Source: Roseburia sp. (GTDB taxonomy: Bacteria; Bacillota; Clostridia; Lachnospirales; Lachnospiraceae). Taken from it: a stretch of 64,000 nt of DNA. Numbering within the stretch: the stretch's first letter is position 1; each line of letters starts with the position of its first letter. The translations under genes were made by a program, and so were the position numbers. The stretch is taken from the NCBI GenBank assembly GCA_017937095.1, contig JAGBEG010000011.1, forward strand, positions 62,001-126,000. Direction: 5' to 3'. Below the pieces are notes generated by a model. That model saw nothing but the letters and a program-made list of their open reading frames with translations. It made no database searches and had not been told where the DNA came from. Positions 40,354 to 49,463 of this stretch are shown here, in pieces.

Positions 40354-42876
40354 ATGGAAGAGAAGCAGGAAAAGAAGAAAGGTAATTTCTGGCTCAGCCT
40401 GGCAACATTTATTGTGGATAAGCGCAAAGCGATTGAAATTTTATTTGTGGTCGCGATTATTTACAGCGTGCTGTCGGTGAATAAAGTGGAGGTCAATCAG
40501 GATATCACATCGTATCTTCCCGCCGAGAGCGAGACAAGACGCGGTCTTACGGTCATGGAGGATGAATTTGTCACTTACGGTTCGGCGAGGGTCATGGTGT
40601 CCAATATTACATGGTCCGAAGCGGACGGGCTCGTGGAACGGATTGAGAACGTCGAGGGAGTAAAGTCGGTCGTTTTTGACGATACCGAAGATCACTATAC
40701 CGGGGCGAATGCATTGTTTGATGTTACCGTTGACGGTGAGGATGAAGACCCGGTCAGCATCGGTGCGATCAAGGGAATCAAGCAGGAGCTTTCTGACTAC
40801 GATGTTTATGTGTCGACGACGATCGGATCCGTGGAGGAGAGCGCGGAGATGCTAAACCGTGAGATGAGCGTCATTCTGGTGCTGGCGGTCGTTATCATCG
40901 TCGGCGTGCTGCTGCTGTCCACAAAGGCATATTTAGAGATTCCCGTCCTGCTGATTACATTTGGCGTAGCGGCGATTCTGAATATGGGAACGAATTACTG
41001 GTTCGGACAGATTTCATTTGTCACGAACTCCATCGCAGTCGTGCTTCAGCTTGCGCTTGCGATCGACTATGCAATTATCCTCTGCGACCGTTTTATGGAG
41101 GAGCATGAGACATTGGAATCGGAGGATGCGGTAAAGATCGCACTCTCAAAGGCGATTCCGGAGATCAGTGCATCTTCGCTGACGACGATTTCCGGTATGG
41201 TCGCGCTGATGCTGATGCAGTTTAAGCTGGGCTATGATATGGGTATCGTGCTGGTGAAGGCGATATTGTTCAGTCTGATTTCCGTATTCTTCCTGATGCC
41301 GGGTATCCTGCTCATTTTTGCAAAGGGCATTGATAAGACGCATCACAAATGTTATGTACCGAAGATTACGTTTATCGGCAAGATTGCGACCAAGACCAAG
41401 TATATCGTCCCGCCGGTTTTTATGGTGGTGCTGGTGCTTGCATTTATCGCACAGAATAACTGTACATATGTCTTCGACGTCAACTCGGTGGAGAGTGCGA
41501 AGAAGAGCGAGTCAAAAATTTCGCAGGAAAAGATTGAGAGCGTTTTCGGCGCAAGCAATCAGCTTGTCGTGATTGTGCCGTCGGGAGACTATGAGAAGGA
41601 AGGGCGTGTCCTGAAACGACTGGAGGAGCTTCCATATGTGACGAGCGCGCTTGGGCTGGCAAATCAGGAAATCAACGATGATTATACGCTGACCGATAAG
41701 ATTTCGCCGCGCCAGTTTGCGGAGATGACGGATCTTGATGTGGAGATTGTGCAGGTACTGTATTCGGCGTACGCCTACAATGAAGAACAGTACGGTCCGG
41801 TCATTACGGGGATCGATGATTACGAGGTACCGATTATCGATATGTTCCTGTTTTTGTATGAGCAATATCAGGAAGGTTATGTAAACTTAGACGACGATAT
41901 GGATGAGATGCTGACCACGCTCTACGATACGCTCCACGATGCGCAGCTCCAGCTTCAGGGGGAGAATTACAGCCGCTTTGTCGTAAGTATCGATAAACCG
42001 GGGGAGGGTGAGGAGACATATGCTGCGATGGACGAAATCCGCGGCATTGGCGAGCAGGTCTACGGAAAAGGGAAAGTCATCCTTGCCGGGAACTCGACAA
42101 GCGCGCACGATCTGGAGTCCACATTCTCCCAGGATAATATGATCATCAATGTCATGACGGCGCTTTTTGTTATGATCATTCTGTTCTTTACCTTCCAGTC
42201 GGCGGGACTTCCGGTGCTTTTGGTAATGACGATTGAGGGAAGTATCTGGATCAACTTTACCATTCCGGCGATTCAGGGACAGACCGTATACTTTATTGCT
42301 TATCTGATTGTGTCGGCAATCCAGATGGGCGCGACGATCGACTATGCGATCGTAATCTCAAGCCGTTATATGCAGTTGAAAACTGAGATGCCGATTGAGA
42401 AGGCGGTTGTGGAGGCACTGAACCAGTCTTTCCCGACGATTTTTACCTCCGGCTCTATTATGACCAGTTCGGGTTTTCTGATTGGAAATATTTCCACAGA
42501 CGCGACGGTGTCTGCAATGGGAATCACGCTCGGAAGAGGAACGCTGACTTCCATTGTACTTGTGCTGTTTGTGCTTCCGCAGATTTTGCTGCTTGGTGAC
42601 TGGATTATTGAAAAGACAGCGTTTACGATGAACCTGTCAAGGGAGCAGAAGGATGTGGCAGGACGCGTGCGCATCACCGGACATGTGCGGGGATATGTGC
42701 AGGGCGAGATCGATGCGGATGTACAGGGTGTTTTCCAGGGACAGATGAAGGTTGCGGTAGATACGATAATTCCGGGACGTCAGGGACAGGTGACGCATGT
42801 GGATGAGCCTGCAATTGAGCAGAAAACGGAGGAAGAGGTTATTGATGTGACAGAGGAAGGAGGTACGCAGGCATGA
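40354..42876 (+). CDS. MMPL/RND-family membrane protein
   Basis: An 840-residue RND-type protein with 12 helices in two halves, each with a large extracytoplasmic loop (about 50-165 and 395-600). The first half contains LALAIDYAIILCDRFMEEHE and the second GATIDYAIVISSRYMQLKTE, the paired Asp-Tyr segments of MMPL proton-relay helices. The last ~75 residues are a cytoplasmic tail with repeating RGYVQGEIDADVQGVFQGQM, unusual for the family. It overlaps the next gene by 4 bp. It is likely to move a lipid or surface component; the substrate is unknown. Confidence 0.88.
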   Translation: MEEKQEKKKGNFWLSLATFIVDKRKAIEILFVVAIIYSVLSVNKVEVNQDITSYLPAESETRRGLTVMEDEFVTYGSARVMVSNITWSEADGLVERIENVEGVKSVVFDDTEDHYTGANALFDVTVDGEDEDPVSIGAIKGIKQELSDYDVYVSTTIGSVEESAEMLNREMSVILVLAVVIIVGVLLLSTKAYLEIPVLLITFGVAAILNMGTNYWFGQISFVTNSIAVVLQLALAIDYAIILCDRFMEEHETLESEDAVKIALSKAIPEISASSLTTISGMVALMLMQFKLGYDMGIVLVKAILFSLISVFFLMPGILLIFAKGIDKTHHKCYVPKITFIGKIATKTKYIVPPVFMVVLVLAFIAQNNCTYVFDVNSVESAKKSESKISQEKIESVFGASNQLVVIVPSGDYEKEGRVLKRLEELPYVTSALGLANQEINDDYTLTDKISPRQFAEMTDLDVEIVQVLYSAYAYNEEQYGPVITGIDDYEVPIIDMFLFLYEQYQEGYVNLDDDMDEMLTTLYDTLHDAQLQLQGENYSRFVVSIDKPGEGEETYAAMDEIRGIGEQVYGKGKVILAGNSTSAHDLESTFSQDNMIINVMTALFVMIILFFTFQSAGLPVLLVMTIEGSIWINFTIPAIQGQTVYFIAYLIVSAIQMGATIDYAIVISSRYMQLKTEMPIEKAVVEALNQSFPTIFTSGSIMTSSGFLIGNISTDATVSAMGITLGRGTLTSIVLVLFVLPQILLLGDWIIEKTAFTMNLSREQKDVAGRVRITGHVRGYVQGEIDADVQGVFQGQMKVAVDTIIPGRQGQVTHVDEPAIEQKTEEEVIDVTEEGGTQA

Positions 42877-45800
42877 AGAGAAAAGAACTGATAAGACGCT
42901 GCTTCCTTGTGATATGCCTTGGCGTATCGCTTGCGTCATCGTCTACAGGAGTGTGCTACGCCGCGCCCGGGCAGGGAACGGCGGAAGCAGGCGCAGAGGC
43001 ACAGGAGAAAGCAGCTTCCGGGAAAGAGGAGCAGGAGAAGGCAGCTTCCGGGGAGCAGACAGTTTCCGGGGAAGAGGAGCAGGCAGCTTCCGGGAAGCAG
43101 ACAGTTTCCGGGGAAGAGGAGAAGGCAGCTTCCGGGGAAGAGGAGAAAGCAGCCTCCGGGGAAGCGGGAATTTCCGAGGAGAACCTTATAGAGATTGCGA
43201 ATGAGACGGAATTTCTTGAGTTCGCCGCAAACTGCAAATATGACAGCTACAGTCTTGGAAAGACAGTAAGCCTTACGGCGGATCTTGACCTTACAGGTCT
43301 TGATTTTGAGGGCGTGGCGTATTTTAACGGCACATTCGAGGGAAACGGTCATAAGATTACGGGATTTGCACTGACGCCCAAGGGCTCTGATTACGGCTTT
43401 TTCCGTTATATCGGCGAGAGCGGAACGGTAAAGAATTTAAAACTGTCGGGAAGCATTGTGCCGTCCGGGACACAGGAGAATATTGGCGGGCTGGTAGGCG
43501 TAAACTATGGAACAGCCGAAAATGTATCGTTTGAGGGAAGCGTAAACGGACAGAATTGTGTCGGCGCAGTTGCGGGGCGCAATGCGGGAAGCGGGAAGCT
43601 GATTTCCTGCACAAGCAACGCTGTTGTGCTCGCGACCAACCGCACCGGCGGTATCGTGGGACTAAATCAGGGGCTTGTGGACGGCTGCAGAAGCCAGAGC
43701 AGTATTAATATAGAAGAATTGGAGCCGACGCTCGATCTGGGAGGGGTTGACTTAAGTTCCTTAAACCTGACGCAGAATGTCGTGACAAGAAACGATATGG
43801 GCGGAATTGCGGGCGCTTCCAGCGGAGTGATCATCGGCTGCGATAATCAGGGAACAATCGGATTCGCGCATACCGGATATAATGTCGGGGGAATCGCGGG
43901 AAGTCAGAACGGTATGATTTTAACCTCGACCAATGAGGGAACGATCTATGGCAGGAAGGACGTCGGGGGAATCGTCGGTCAGGCAGAGCCGTATGTTGAG
44001 TCCGAATATCTCGAGGATAAAGTGCGGCAGACACAGGACGATATCAAACGGCTCAATAATACGCTGAATAATATATCCTCGACAATGACGGCAACCAGCA
44101 ATCAGGTGAAGCAGTATACGGAAAATATCAATAATCAATATCAGGCGTCCATGGATCAGCTTGCCGGAAATTTAAGTGCATTCAACAGCCAGCTAACACA
44201 GAGCAATCCGCAGGCACAGGGATATGTGGACAAGATCAACGGCGCGATGGATGAGATTTCGTCTATCCGGGATAACGGCGGTGAACTGTCGCAGGAACAG
44301 GTGGATGCGATTAAGAACCAGCTTGGAACGATCAATGACAATCTGGGAAATCTGGAAGGTGCTTATACGCAGGCAGGGCAGACTGTGCAGGAGATGACAG
44401 ATCATGTTTCGGGACAGCTCCAGTCACAGGCGCAGAGCAGGACAGATGATATCAAAAACATTGCGAACAGTGTGGACAAGGGCGTAGAGTCCATAGCAAA
44501 CAGCGTCAACAGCGCAGTCGGACAGATGAATGCCATCACAAATTCTGTCAGTGATGATCTCTCCATTATCACAGGGGATGAAGAAATGGTGGAGGATATT
44601 TCTTCTCTTGAGACGGCGGAAAATATGGACGGTATCGTCGTGGGCTGTGTGAACTACGGTGAGGTAAACGGTGATCTGAATGTCGGAGGCATTGCCGGAA
44701 CGATGAATGTCGAGTATGACGGAGACCCGGAGGAAGATTTTGATATGACCGGAACCGTCAATGTCAGGCTGCGGTCTAAGGTAAACGGCGTTGTTATTCA
44801 CAGTGCAAATTACGGAACCGTTACTGCGAAGAAGAACTGTGTCGGAGGAATTGTCGGACTTCAGGCGCTCGGCTTTATCTATGACTGCGAGGGATACGGC
44901 GCGGTCACATCTGACGCGGGAAGCTATCTCGGAGGAATTGCCGGCAGCAGCGCGGCGACGATTGAAAAGAGTTACAGCTTGTGCAATATTTCCGGAAAGG
45001 ATTTTGCCGGAGGTATCTGCGGCATCGGTTATACGGTCAGGGATTGCATCAGTATCAGCGACATTGACGCGACGGGTGAGCAGATGGGCAGCATTGCCGG
45101 GCATTTAGAGGAAGAAGGAGAGGTCACGGGCAATTATTTTGTCAGCGATACGATTCATGGAATTGATGATATCAGCTATGCAGGCGTGGCAGACTGTGTG
45201 ACCTATGAGGAGGTCATGGCGATGGAGGGACTTCCGGAAGGCTTCCGTCAGGTGACTGTGACCTTTGAGACGGAGGACGGTGTGCAGAAGGAGAAAGTGA
45301 TTCCTTATGGAGGAAGTATTGCGGAATCAGATTTTCCGAATGTCGTGGAGAAGGAAGGATATTATGTAGAATGGCAGGATGCAGAGACACTGCACGATAT
45401 CAGAAAGAATCTGACCGTCACCGGGGAATATGTACCATGGACAAAGAGTGTTGCAGGGGAGGAGGTTTCCGGGAGCGGCAAACCACTGTTCCTTGTAGTC
45501 GGTGAGTTCTATGAGGATACGAACCTTGTGATGGAGGAGACTGACGGACCGAAAGACCTTGCAGAGGGCGCCGCGGTAGCGTATGCTTATACTTGGAAGC
45601 TTGAAAGCGGCAGGGAAAAGGAGACCAAACAGGTGACGGCGCATTGTCTCATTCCGGAGGGAGAAGAGAATGTGGCAGTTTATGCAAAGCAGGGCGATCG
45701 CTGGAACAGGCTGGACGCACAGGGGGATGGAAGCTATCTTACGGCGGAACTGCCATACGGTGCGGACGTTGCGGTTGTTGTAGAACCGGAGGACTATAGC

Positions 45801-45887
45801 AGGTACTATATTGCGGGCGGCGTGGGCGCGGCAATTCTTGCTGCAGGCGGTATTTTCCTGCGGCGCCGGAAGAAAAGCAAAAAATAA
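42873..45887 (+). CDS. Secreted, membrane-anchored GLUG-repeat / coiled-coil protein
   Basis: A 1004-residue exported protein, translationally coupled to the MMPL gene. It has a signal peptide (1-31), then a low-complexity stretch (about 35-105) of repeated E-K-A-A-S-G and T-V-S-G-E-E units. GLUG-type repeats (GGLVGVN, GGIVGLN, GGIAGAS, GGIAGSQ, GGIVGQ) run about 200-370. A long coiled coil follows (about 385-560, rich in N, Q and S) resembling the middle of YhgE/Pip-like proteins, then more GLUG repeats (about 595-780). A beta domain about 790-870 precedes a C-terminal helix (AGGVGAAILAAGGIFL) and a KR-rich tail. There is no LPXTG. It is probably an extracytoplasmic partner of the MMPL protein. 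Confidence 0.78.
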   Translation: MKRKELIRRCFLVICLGVSLASSSTGVCYAAPGQGTAEAGAEAQEKAASGKEEQEKAASGEQTVSGEEEQAASGKQTVSGEEEKAASGEEEKAASGEAGISEENLIEIANETEFLEFAANCKYDSYSLGKTVSLTADLDLTGLDFEGVAYFNGTFEGNGHKITGFALTPKGSDYGFFRYIGESGTVKNLKLSGSIVPSGTQENIGGLVGVNYGTAENVSFEGSVNGQNCVGAVAGRNAGSGKLISCTSNAVVLATNRTGGIVGLNQGLVDGCRSQSSINIEELEPTLDLGGVDLSSLNLTQNVVTRNDMGGIAGASSGVIIGCDNQGTIGFAHTGYNVGGIAGSQNGMILTSTNEGTIYGRKDVGGIVGQAEPYVESEYLEDKVRQTQDDIKRLNNTLNNISSTMTATSNQVKQYTENINNQYQASMDQLAGNLSAFNSQLTQSNPQAQGYVDKINGAMDEISSIRDNGGELSQEQVDAIKNQLGTINDNLGNLEGAYTQAGQTVQEMTDHVSGQLQSQAQSRTDDIKNIANSVDKGVESIANSVNSAVGQMNAITNSVSDDLSIITGDEEMVEDISSLETAENMDGIVVGCVNYGEVNGDLNVGGIAGTMNVEYDGDPEEDFDMTGTVNVRLRSKVNGVVIHSANYGTVTAKKNCVGGIVGLQALGFIYDCEGYGAVTSDAGSYLGGIAGSSAATIEKSYSLCNISGKDFAGGICGIGYTVRDCISISDIDATGEQMGSIAGHLEEEGEVTGNYFVSDTIHGIDDISYAGVADCVTYEEVMAMEGLPEGFRQVTVTFETEDGVQKEKVIPYGGSIAESDFPNVVEKEGYYVEWQDAETLHDIRKNLTVTGEYVPWTKSVAGEEVSGSGKPLFLVVGEFYEDTNLVMEETDGPKDLAEGAAVAYAYTWKLESGREKETKQVTAHCLIPEGEENVAVYAKQGDRWNRLDAQGDGSYLTAELPYGADVAVVVEPEDYSRYYIAGGVGAAILAAGGIFLRRRKKSKK

Positions 45888-45933
45888 ATTTTGATCGACG
45901 AACCTGTTTTGGCGGTTCGGATGGAGGCAAAAC

Positions 45934-46830
45934 GTGATATTTGAGACACATGCCCATTATGATGATGAGGCGTTTGACGGGGACAGAGAGCAGCTTCTCT
46001 GCTCTCTCCCGGAAAAAGGGATTGCGAGAGTCGTCAATGTCGGTGCATCGATAGAGACGACGAAAAGCACACTTGCACTTGCGGAGAAATATGATTTCGT
46101 GTATGCTGCAGTCGGCGTACATCCGAGCGATATAGCGGGCTTGAATGAAAAGACTTATGCGTGGCTGAAAGAGCAGACGATGCATCCGAAGGCGGTTGCG
46201 GTCGGGGAAATCGGTCTTGATTACTATTGGGATAAGGAGCCGGAGGTACAGACGGCACAGCAGGAATGGTTCCGGCGTCAGCTTGCGCTTGCGAAGGAAT
46301 GCAGCCTTCCGGTCATCATCCACTCAAGAGACGCGGCGGAGGATACGATGCGTATCATAAAAGAGGCGGGAAGCTGGAAGACAAGGTCTTTTCAAATATC
46401 CGGAGAAGAAAGAAGCGCTTCCCATACGCGGGAGGAAGCGACGGAGAATGTCTGCGGTGCGATTCACTGTTACTCGCATACGCGGGAGGAAGCGACGGAG
46501 AACGCCTGCGGTGTGATTCACTGTTACTCGTATTCGCCGGAGCAGGCGAAGGAATATGTGAAGCTCGGATATTATATCGGAGTCGGGGGAGTCGTCACCT
46601 TCAAGAATGCAAGAAAGCTGAAGGAGACGGTGCAGCAGATTCCGCTGGAGCGCATTCTTCTTGAAACGGATTGCCCGTATATGGCGCCCGAACCGCACCG
46701 CGGCACGCGCAATGACTCCTCGTATTTGTCCTATGTAGCGGCAAAGATTGCCGAACTCAAAGGGGTGACGGCAGAAGAGGTAGAGCGCGTTACATGGGAG
46801 AATGCCTGTCGGTTATTCGGCATGAAATAA
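45934..46830 (+). CDS. TatD-family metal-dependent DNase with internal duplication
   Basis: A 298-residue TatD/YabD hydrolase; the family is normally about 255. Metal ligands are visible: ETHAHYDDEAF (H-x-H), GEIGLDYYWD (Glu), VIIHSRDA (His), AIHCYS/VIHCYS (His) and LLETDCPYMAPEPHRG (Asp). The extra length is an insertion of about 43 residues just before the fourth ligand, including an 18-residue unit repeated in tandem (46420-46527), so the ligand segment IHCYS occurs twice. The start is GTG 45934 after ATGGAGG. TatD proteins are 3'-5' exonucleases/deoxyribonucleases in DNA repair and turnover. The gene is convergent with the radical-SAM repair pair. Confidence 0.88.
   Translation: MIFETHAHYDDEAFDGDREQLLCSLPEKGIARVVNVGASIETTKSTLALAEKYDFVYAAVGVHPSDIAGLNEKTYAWLKEQTMHPKAVAVGEIGLDYYWDKEPEVQTAQQEWFRRQLALAKECSLPVIIHSRDAAEDTMRIIKEAGSWKTRSFQISGEERSASHTREEATENVCGAIHCYSHTREEATENACGVIHCYSYSPEQAKEYVKLGYYIGVGGVVTFKNARKLKETVQQIPLERILLETDCPYMAPEPHRGTRNDSSYLSYVAAKIAELKGVTAEEVERVTWENACRLFGMK
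46420..46527 (+). repeat. In-frame 54-bp tandem duplication within tatD
   Basis: Two 54-bp units (46420-46473 and 46474-46527) encode SHTREEATEN-(V/A)-CG-(A/V)-IHCY twice, with only a few base differences. A third partial match (SYSPEQAKEY) is the normal continuation of the TatD fold. Confidence 0.9.
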
Positions 46831-46837
46831 GGCCAGA

Positions 46838-46901
46838 CAAAGCTGTTATGGTGAAGGAAGCTCAGGCAAAGCTGTTATGGTGAAGGAAGCTCAGGCAAAG
46901 C
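46838..46901 (+). repeat. 29-bp tandem repeat after tatD
   Basis: A 29-bp unit (caaagctgttatggtgaagg plus aagctcagg) occurs at 46838-46866 and 46867-46895 without change, and a third unit breaks off after caaagc. It lies in the 97 bp between the convergent tatD and repair genes; no terminator is obvious there. Confidence 0.85.
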
Positions 46902-46927
46902 GCGGTACCGGACGCATAAACGAAGCA

Positions 46928-47716
46928 TCAGGCGAAGCGTGACAGCTCCGGCGTGTCTGCCCAGTAGCGTTTGGGGATTAACTGCATCTGTAGATGCGGG
47001 TTCTTTCTGGCTTCGATGGCAATGTGATCGAAAAACGTCAGCCAGAGCCTGCGAAATTCCTGCTCGCTCTCCGAATAGCGGTTTACCTTTTCTAAATCGA
47101 GGTCCGTCGCGTCGGTTAAAATATAGCGCATCGATGCCTTGTGCACAGCAACTGTCTGATGTGTTGCATCGTAGATCATAAAGTTCTCCATCGGGAGACG
47201 GTCGGTAAAGTGTTCTGCCAGATACGGCAGAACATTATCTTTTGGGTGGATCGTGGCGAAGAGCACGCCGTTCTCCAGCTCACTGAAACGCAGGAACTCC
47301 AGATGATGACAGGCTTCCCGGTTCGTTGCGCGGCACAGCTCGAAGATGCGGTAAACGCAAGGCTCTCCGAGAGAGAGCAGCACCTTCTGTCCGTCGCCGC
47401 TTGCGAGGGCGAGGAGAATCGTCTCGTAGATAGCGTCTGCTTTGTCCATCTTCTTGACGGAATGGCGTTCGCCCGATAATGCCGCCTGATAGATGGATTC
47501 GTAGAATTGCATTCCAAAGCGGGAGGTAATTGTCCGAATGACCTTTCCTGTCTTCTCATCGGAGGGGGTGACGTGGATATATTCGGAGAAAAGCTCATAG
47601 TTCTCCGGCTCTCCGGTAATCAGCCGGATATTCCGGTGTCCGAGCCTGCTTGCGCAGGCGTCGTATACTCCGGTGAAAATCCCCTCTAAACTGTCTTCGC
47701 ATACAAAAACATACAT
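46928..47716 (-). CDS. TIGR03915-family putative DNA repair protein
   Basis: A 262-residue soluble protein matching the family that always accompanies the radical-SAM protein encoded upstream (start MYVFVCEDSLEGIFTGVYDA, ending in PKRYWADTPELSRF). Characteristic stretches are FLRFSELENGVLFATIHPKD and FMIYDATHQTVAVHKAS. In some genomes the family is fused to a uracil-DNA glycosylase-like domain; that domain is absent here. It has no catalytic motif that I can name. The gene lies 67 bp after the radical-SAM gene on the same strand, so LexA control at 49226-49269 should extend to it. Confidence 0.82.
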   Translation of the reverse strand: MYVFVCEDSLEGIFTGVYDACASRLGHRNIRLITGEPENYELFSEYIHVTPSDEKTGKVIRTITSRFGMQFYESIYQAALSGERHSVKKMDKADAIYETILLALASGDGQKVLLSLGEPCVYRIFELCRATNREACHHLEFLRFSELENGVLFATIHPKDNVLPYLAEHFTDRLPMENFMIYDATHQTVAVHKASMRYILTDATDLDLEKVNRYSESEQEFRRLWLTFFDHIAIEARKNPHLQMQLIPKRYWADTPELSRFA

Positions 47717-47783
47717 AGTAATACCTCTTTTCTGAAAAACATGGTGAATAAATCTGTGTAAAACCTCTAAAGTATGGGAAAAA

Positions 47784-49133
47784 TCAGTGCGAAGCGGTCA
47801 TCTCACTTGCAATAATGTGGGATTGTGGAATCGTACTCTCATCCAGCATACCGGAATCAAACAGGGAAAGCTGCCGGTAGCCGCTGTTTCGGATGTCCTT
47901 CGGAATCTGCGTGCGGTCCGCCATGAGATTCTCACAGATATAATTTTCCTCAAGCTTTGTATTGTACATCATCCTGCCCGAGCAGGTAATGAAATAGAGC
48001 GCGCGTTTTAGGACGACGCCGATTTTCTTCAAATCGGAAAAGGTGAGCGTTGTATTCCGCCGCGCTTTTACGATGCGCTCGGCGGACTTATATCCGATGC
48101 CCGGTACGCGCAGCAGCGTGTGGTAGCTGGCGCGGTTGATCTCGACGGGAAAATATTCGAGATGGCGCAGCGCCCAGTCGCATTTCGGGTCAAGGTAGAT
48201 ATTGAAGTTCGGACGGTCATCCGACAACAGTTCGCTCACCGTAAAATCGTAGTAGCGCAGCAGCCAGTCCGCCTGATAGAGCCGGTGTTCTCGCAGCAGA
48301 GGCGGTCCTCCGGGCAGCATGGGAAGAGCGGAGTCCTGATTCACATTGATGAAAGCAGAGTAGAAGACGCGCTTTAAGTCAAAGTTCCGATAGAGCGCTT
48401 CGGAGACCTGCATGATCTGGAAATCGCTTTCCGGTGTGGCGCCGATGATCATCTGCGTGCTCTGACCTGCGGGGACGAACTTCGGTGCTTTGCGGTAGAG
48501 GATAAGCTCGTTCTTATTCTCGGTGATGCCGTTCTGAATCTGACGCATCGGCTTTAGAATGGTAGTCCTCGACTTATAAGGGGCAAGCTTCTTCAGCCCG
48601 TCTGCGGTGGGAAGCTCGAGGTTGATGCTCATACGGTCAGCGAGATAGCCTGCCTTCTCGATAAGGGCGGGATCAGCCCCGGGAATCGCCTTGACATGGA
48701 TATAGCCGTTAAAGCGGTGTATGTTCCGCAGCTTATAAAGCGTCTGATAGATGAGCTCCATCGTGTAGTTGGGGCTTACCAGTATACCGGAGCTTAAAAA
48801 GAGCCCTTCGATGTAGTTCCTGCGGTAAAATTCCATCGTCAGTTCACAGACCTCATCGGGGGTGAAGGAGGCGCGGGGAACGTCAGAATTGCAATTGTTC
48901 TGGCAGTAAGCACAGTTGAAGATGCACTCATTTGTAAAGAGAATCTTAAGCAGCGAGATACACCGTCCGTCGGCGGCAAAGCTGTGACAGATTCCGGCAG
49001 CGATACAGTTCCCCATGTCCCTGCCGTTGCCCTTGCGGTCTACACCGCTCGAGGTGCACGCGACATCATACTTTGCCGCGTCTGTGAGAATTGCAAGCTT
49101 TTCCATAAGGGACATATTCTGCTGGATGTTCAT
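47784..49133 (-). CDS. Putative DNA modification/repair radical-SAM protein
   Basis: A 449-residue radical SAM enzyme. The 4Fe-4S cluster motif CX3CX2C is C70, C74, C77 in TNECIFNCAYCQNNC. The N-terminal segment also has a cysteine-rich lead (NCIAAGICHSFAADGRCISL). Near the C-terminus (about 340-362) is a helix-hairpin-helix DNA-binding motif, LLRVPGIGYKSAERIVKARR, which supports a DNA substrate. The fold matches the TIGR03916 group annotated as DNA modification/repair; the reaction is unknown. Tandem LexA boxes overlap its promoter, tying it to the SOS response. Partner: the 46928 gene. Confidence 0.88.
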   Translation of the reverse strand: MNIQQNMSLMEKLAILTDAAKYDVACTSSGVDRKGNGRDMGNCIAAGICHSFAADGRCISLLKILFTNECIFNCAYCQNNCNSDVPRASFTPDEVCELTMEFYRRNYIEGLFLSSGILVSPNYTMELIYQTLYKLRNIHRFNGYIHVKAIPGADPALIEKAGYLADRMSINLELPTADGLKKLAPYKSRTTILKPMRQIQNGITENKNELILYRKAPKFVPAGQSTQMIIGATPESDFQIMQVSEALYRNFDLKRVFYSAFINVNQDSALPMLPGGPPLLREHRLYQADWLLRYYDFTVSELLSDDRPNFNIYLDPKCDWALRHLEYFPVEINRASYHTLLRVPGIGYKSAERIVKARRNTTLTFSDLKKIGVVLKRALYFITCSGRMMYNTKLEENYICENLMADRTQIPKDIRNSGYRQLSLFDSGMLDESTIPQSHIIASEMTASH

Positions 49134-49225
49134 GGCTTTGTGGCACCTTCTTTCCGGTAAATGGCAGCCGACTCTGGCAAGGCGGTTAAATATTCTAACA
49201 TAGCGTTCAAATCATATTTTACAAA

Positions 49226-49269
49226 AAGAACATACGTTCCTGTAAAGATACAATAGCACATATGTTCGG
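49226..49269 (-). promoter_or_regulatory. Two LexA (SOS) boxes upstream of the radical-SAM repair gene
   Basis: Box 1, AGAACATACGTTCC (49227-49240), fits the Firmicute consensus CGAACRNRYGTTYC at 13 of 14 positions. Box 2, AGCACATATGTTCG (49255-49268), fits at about 11. On the minus strand box 1 lies between a -35-like TTTACA (49246-49241) and a -10-like TAAAAT (49221-49216), a position suited to repression. Confidence 0.78.
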
Positions 49270-49336
49270 TATAGTCAAATCATTTTTGCAATTTTGTGCA
49301 TGTTGCTATGAGGCAGTAAACAGCAGCAAAAACTGC

Positions 49337-49365
49337 TTGACCGACAGGGCATTGGATTTTATATT
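49337..49365 (+). promoter_or_regulatory. Promoter of the C26 hydrolase gene
   Basis: TTGACC (49337-49342), 17-bp spacer, TATATT (49360-49365), about 100 bp upstream of the GTG start at 49464. The segment between the LexA boxes and this promoter shows no other feature. Confidence 0.6.
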
Positions 49366-49463
49366 ATTGGTAAGCGAGTGGCAGATAAATGCAGAACCAT
49401 AGTTCAAATGCCGAAGAGAGGGAGCGCGGCGTTTGCTAAAAGTATGCACAGGAGGCGATCAAT

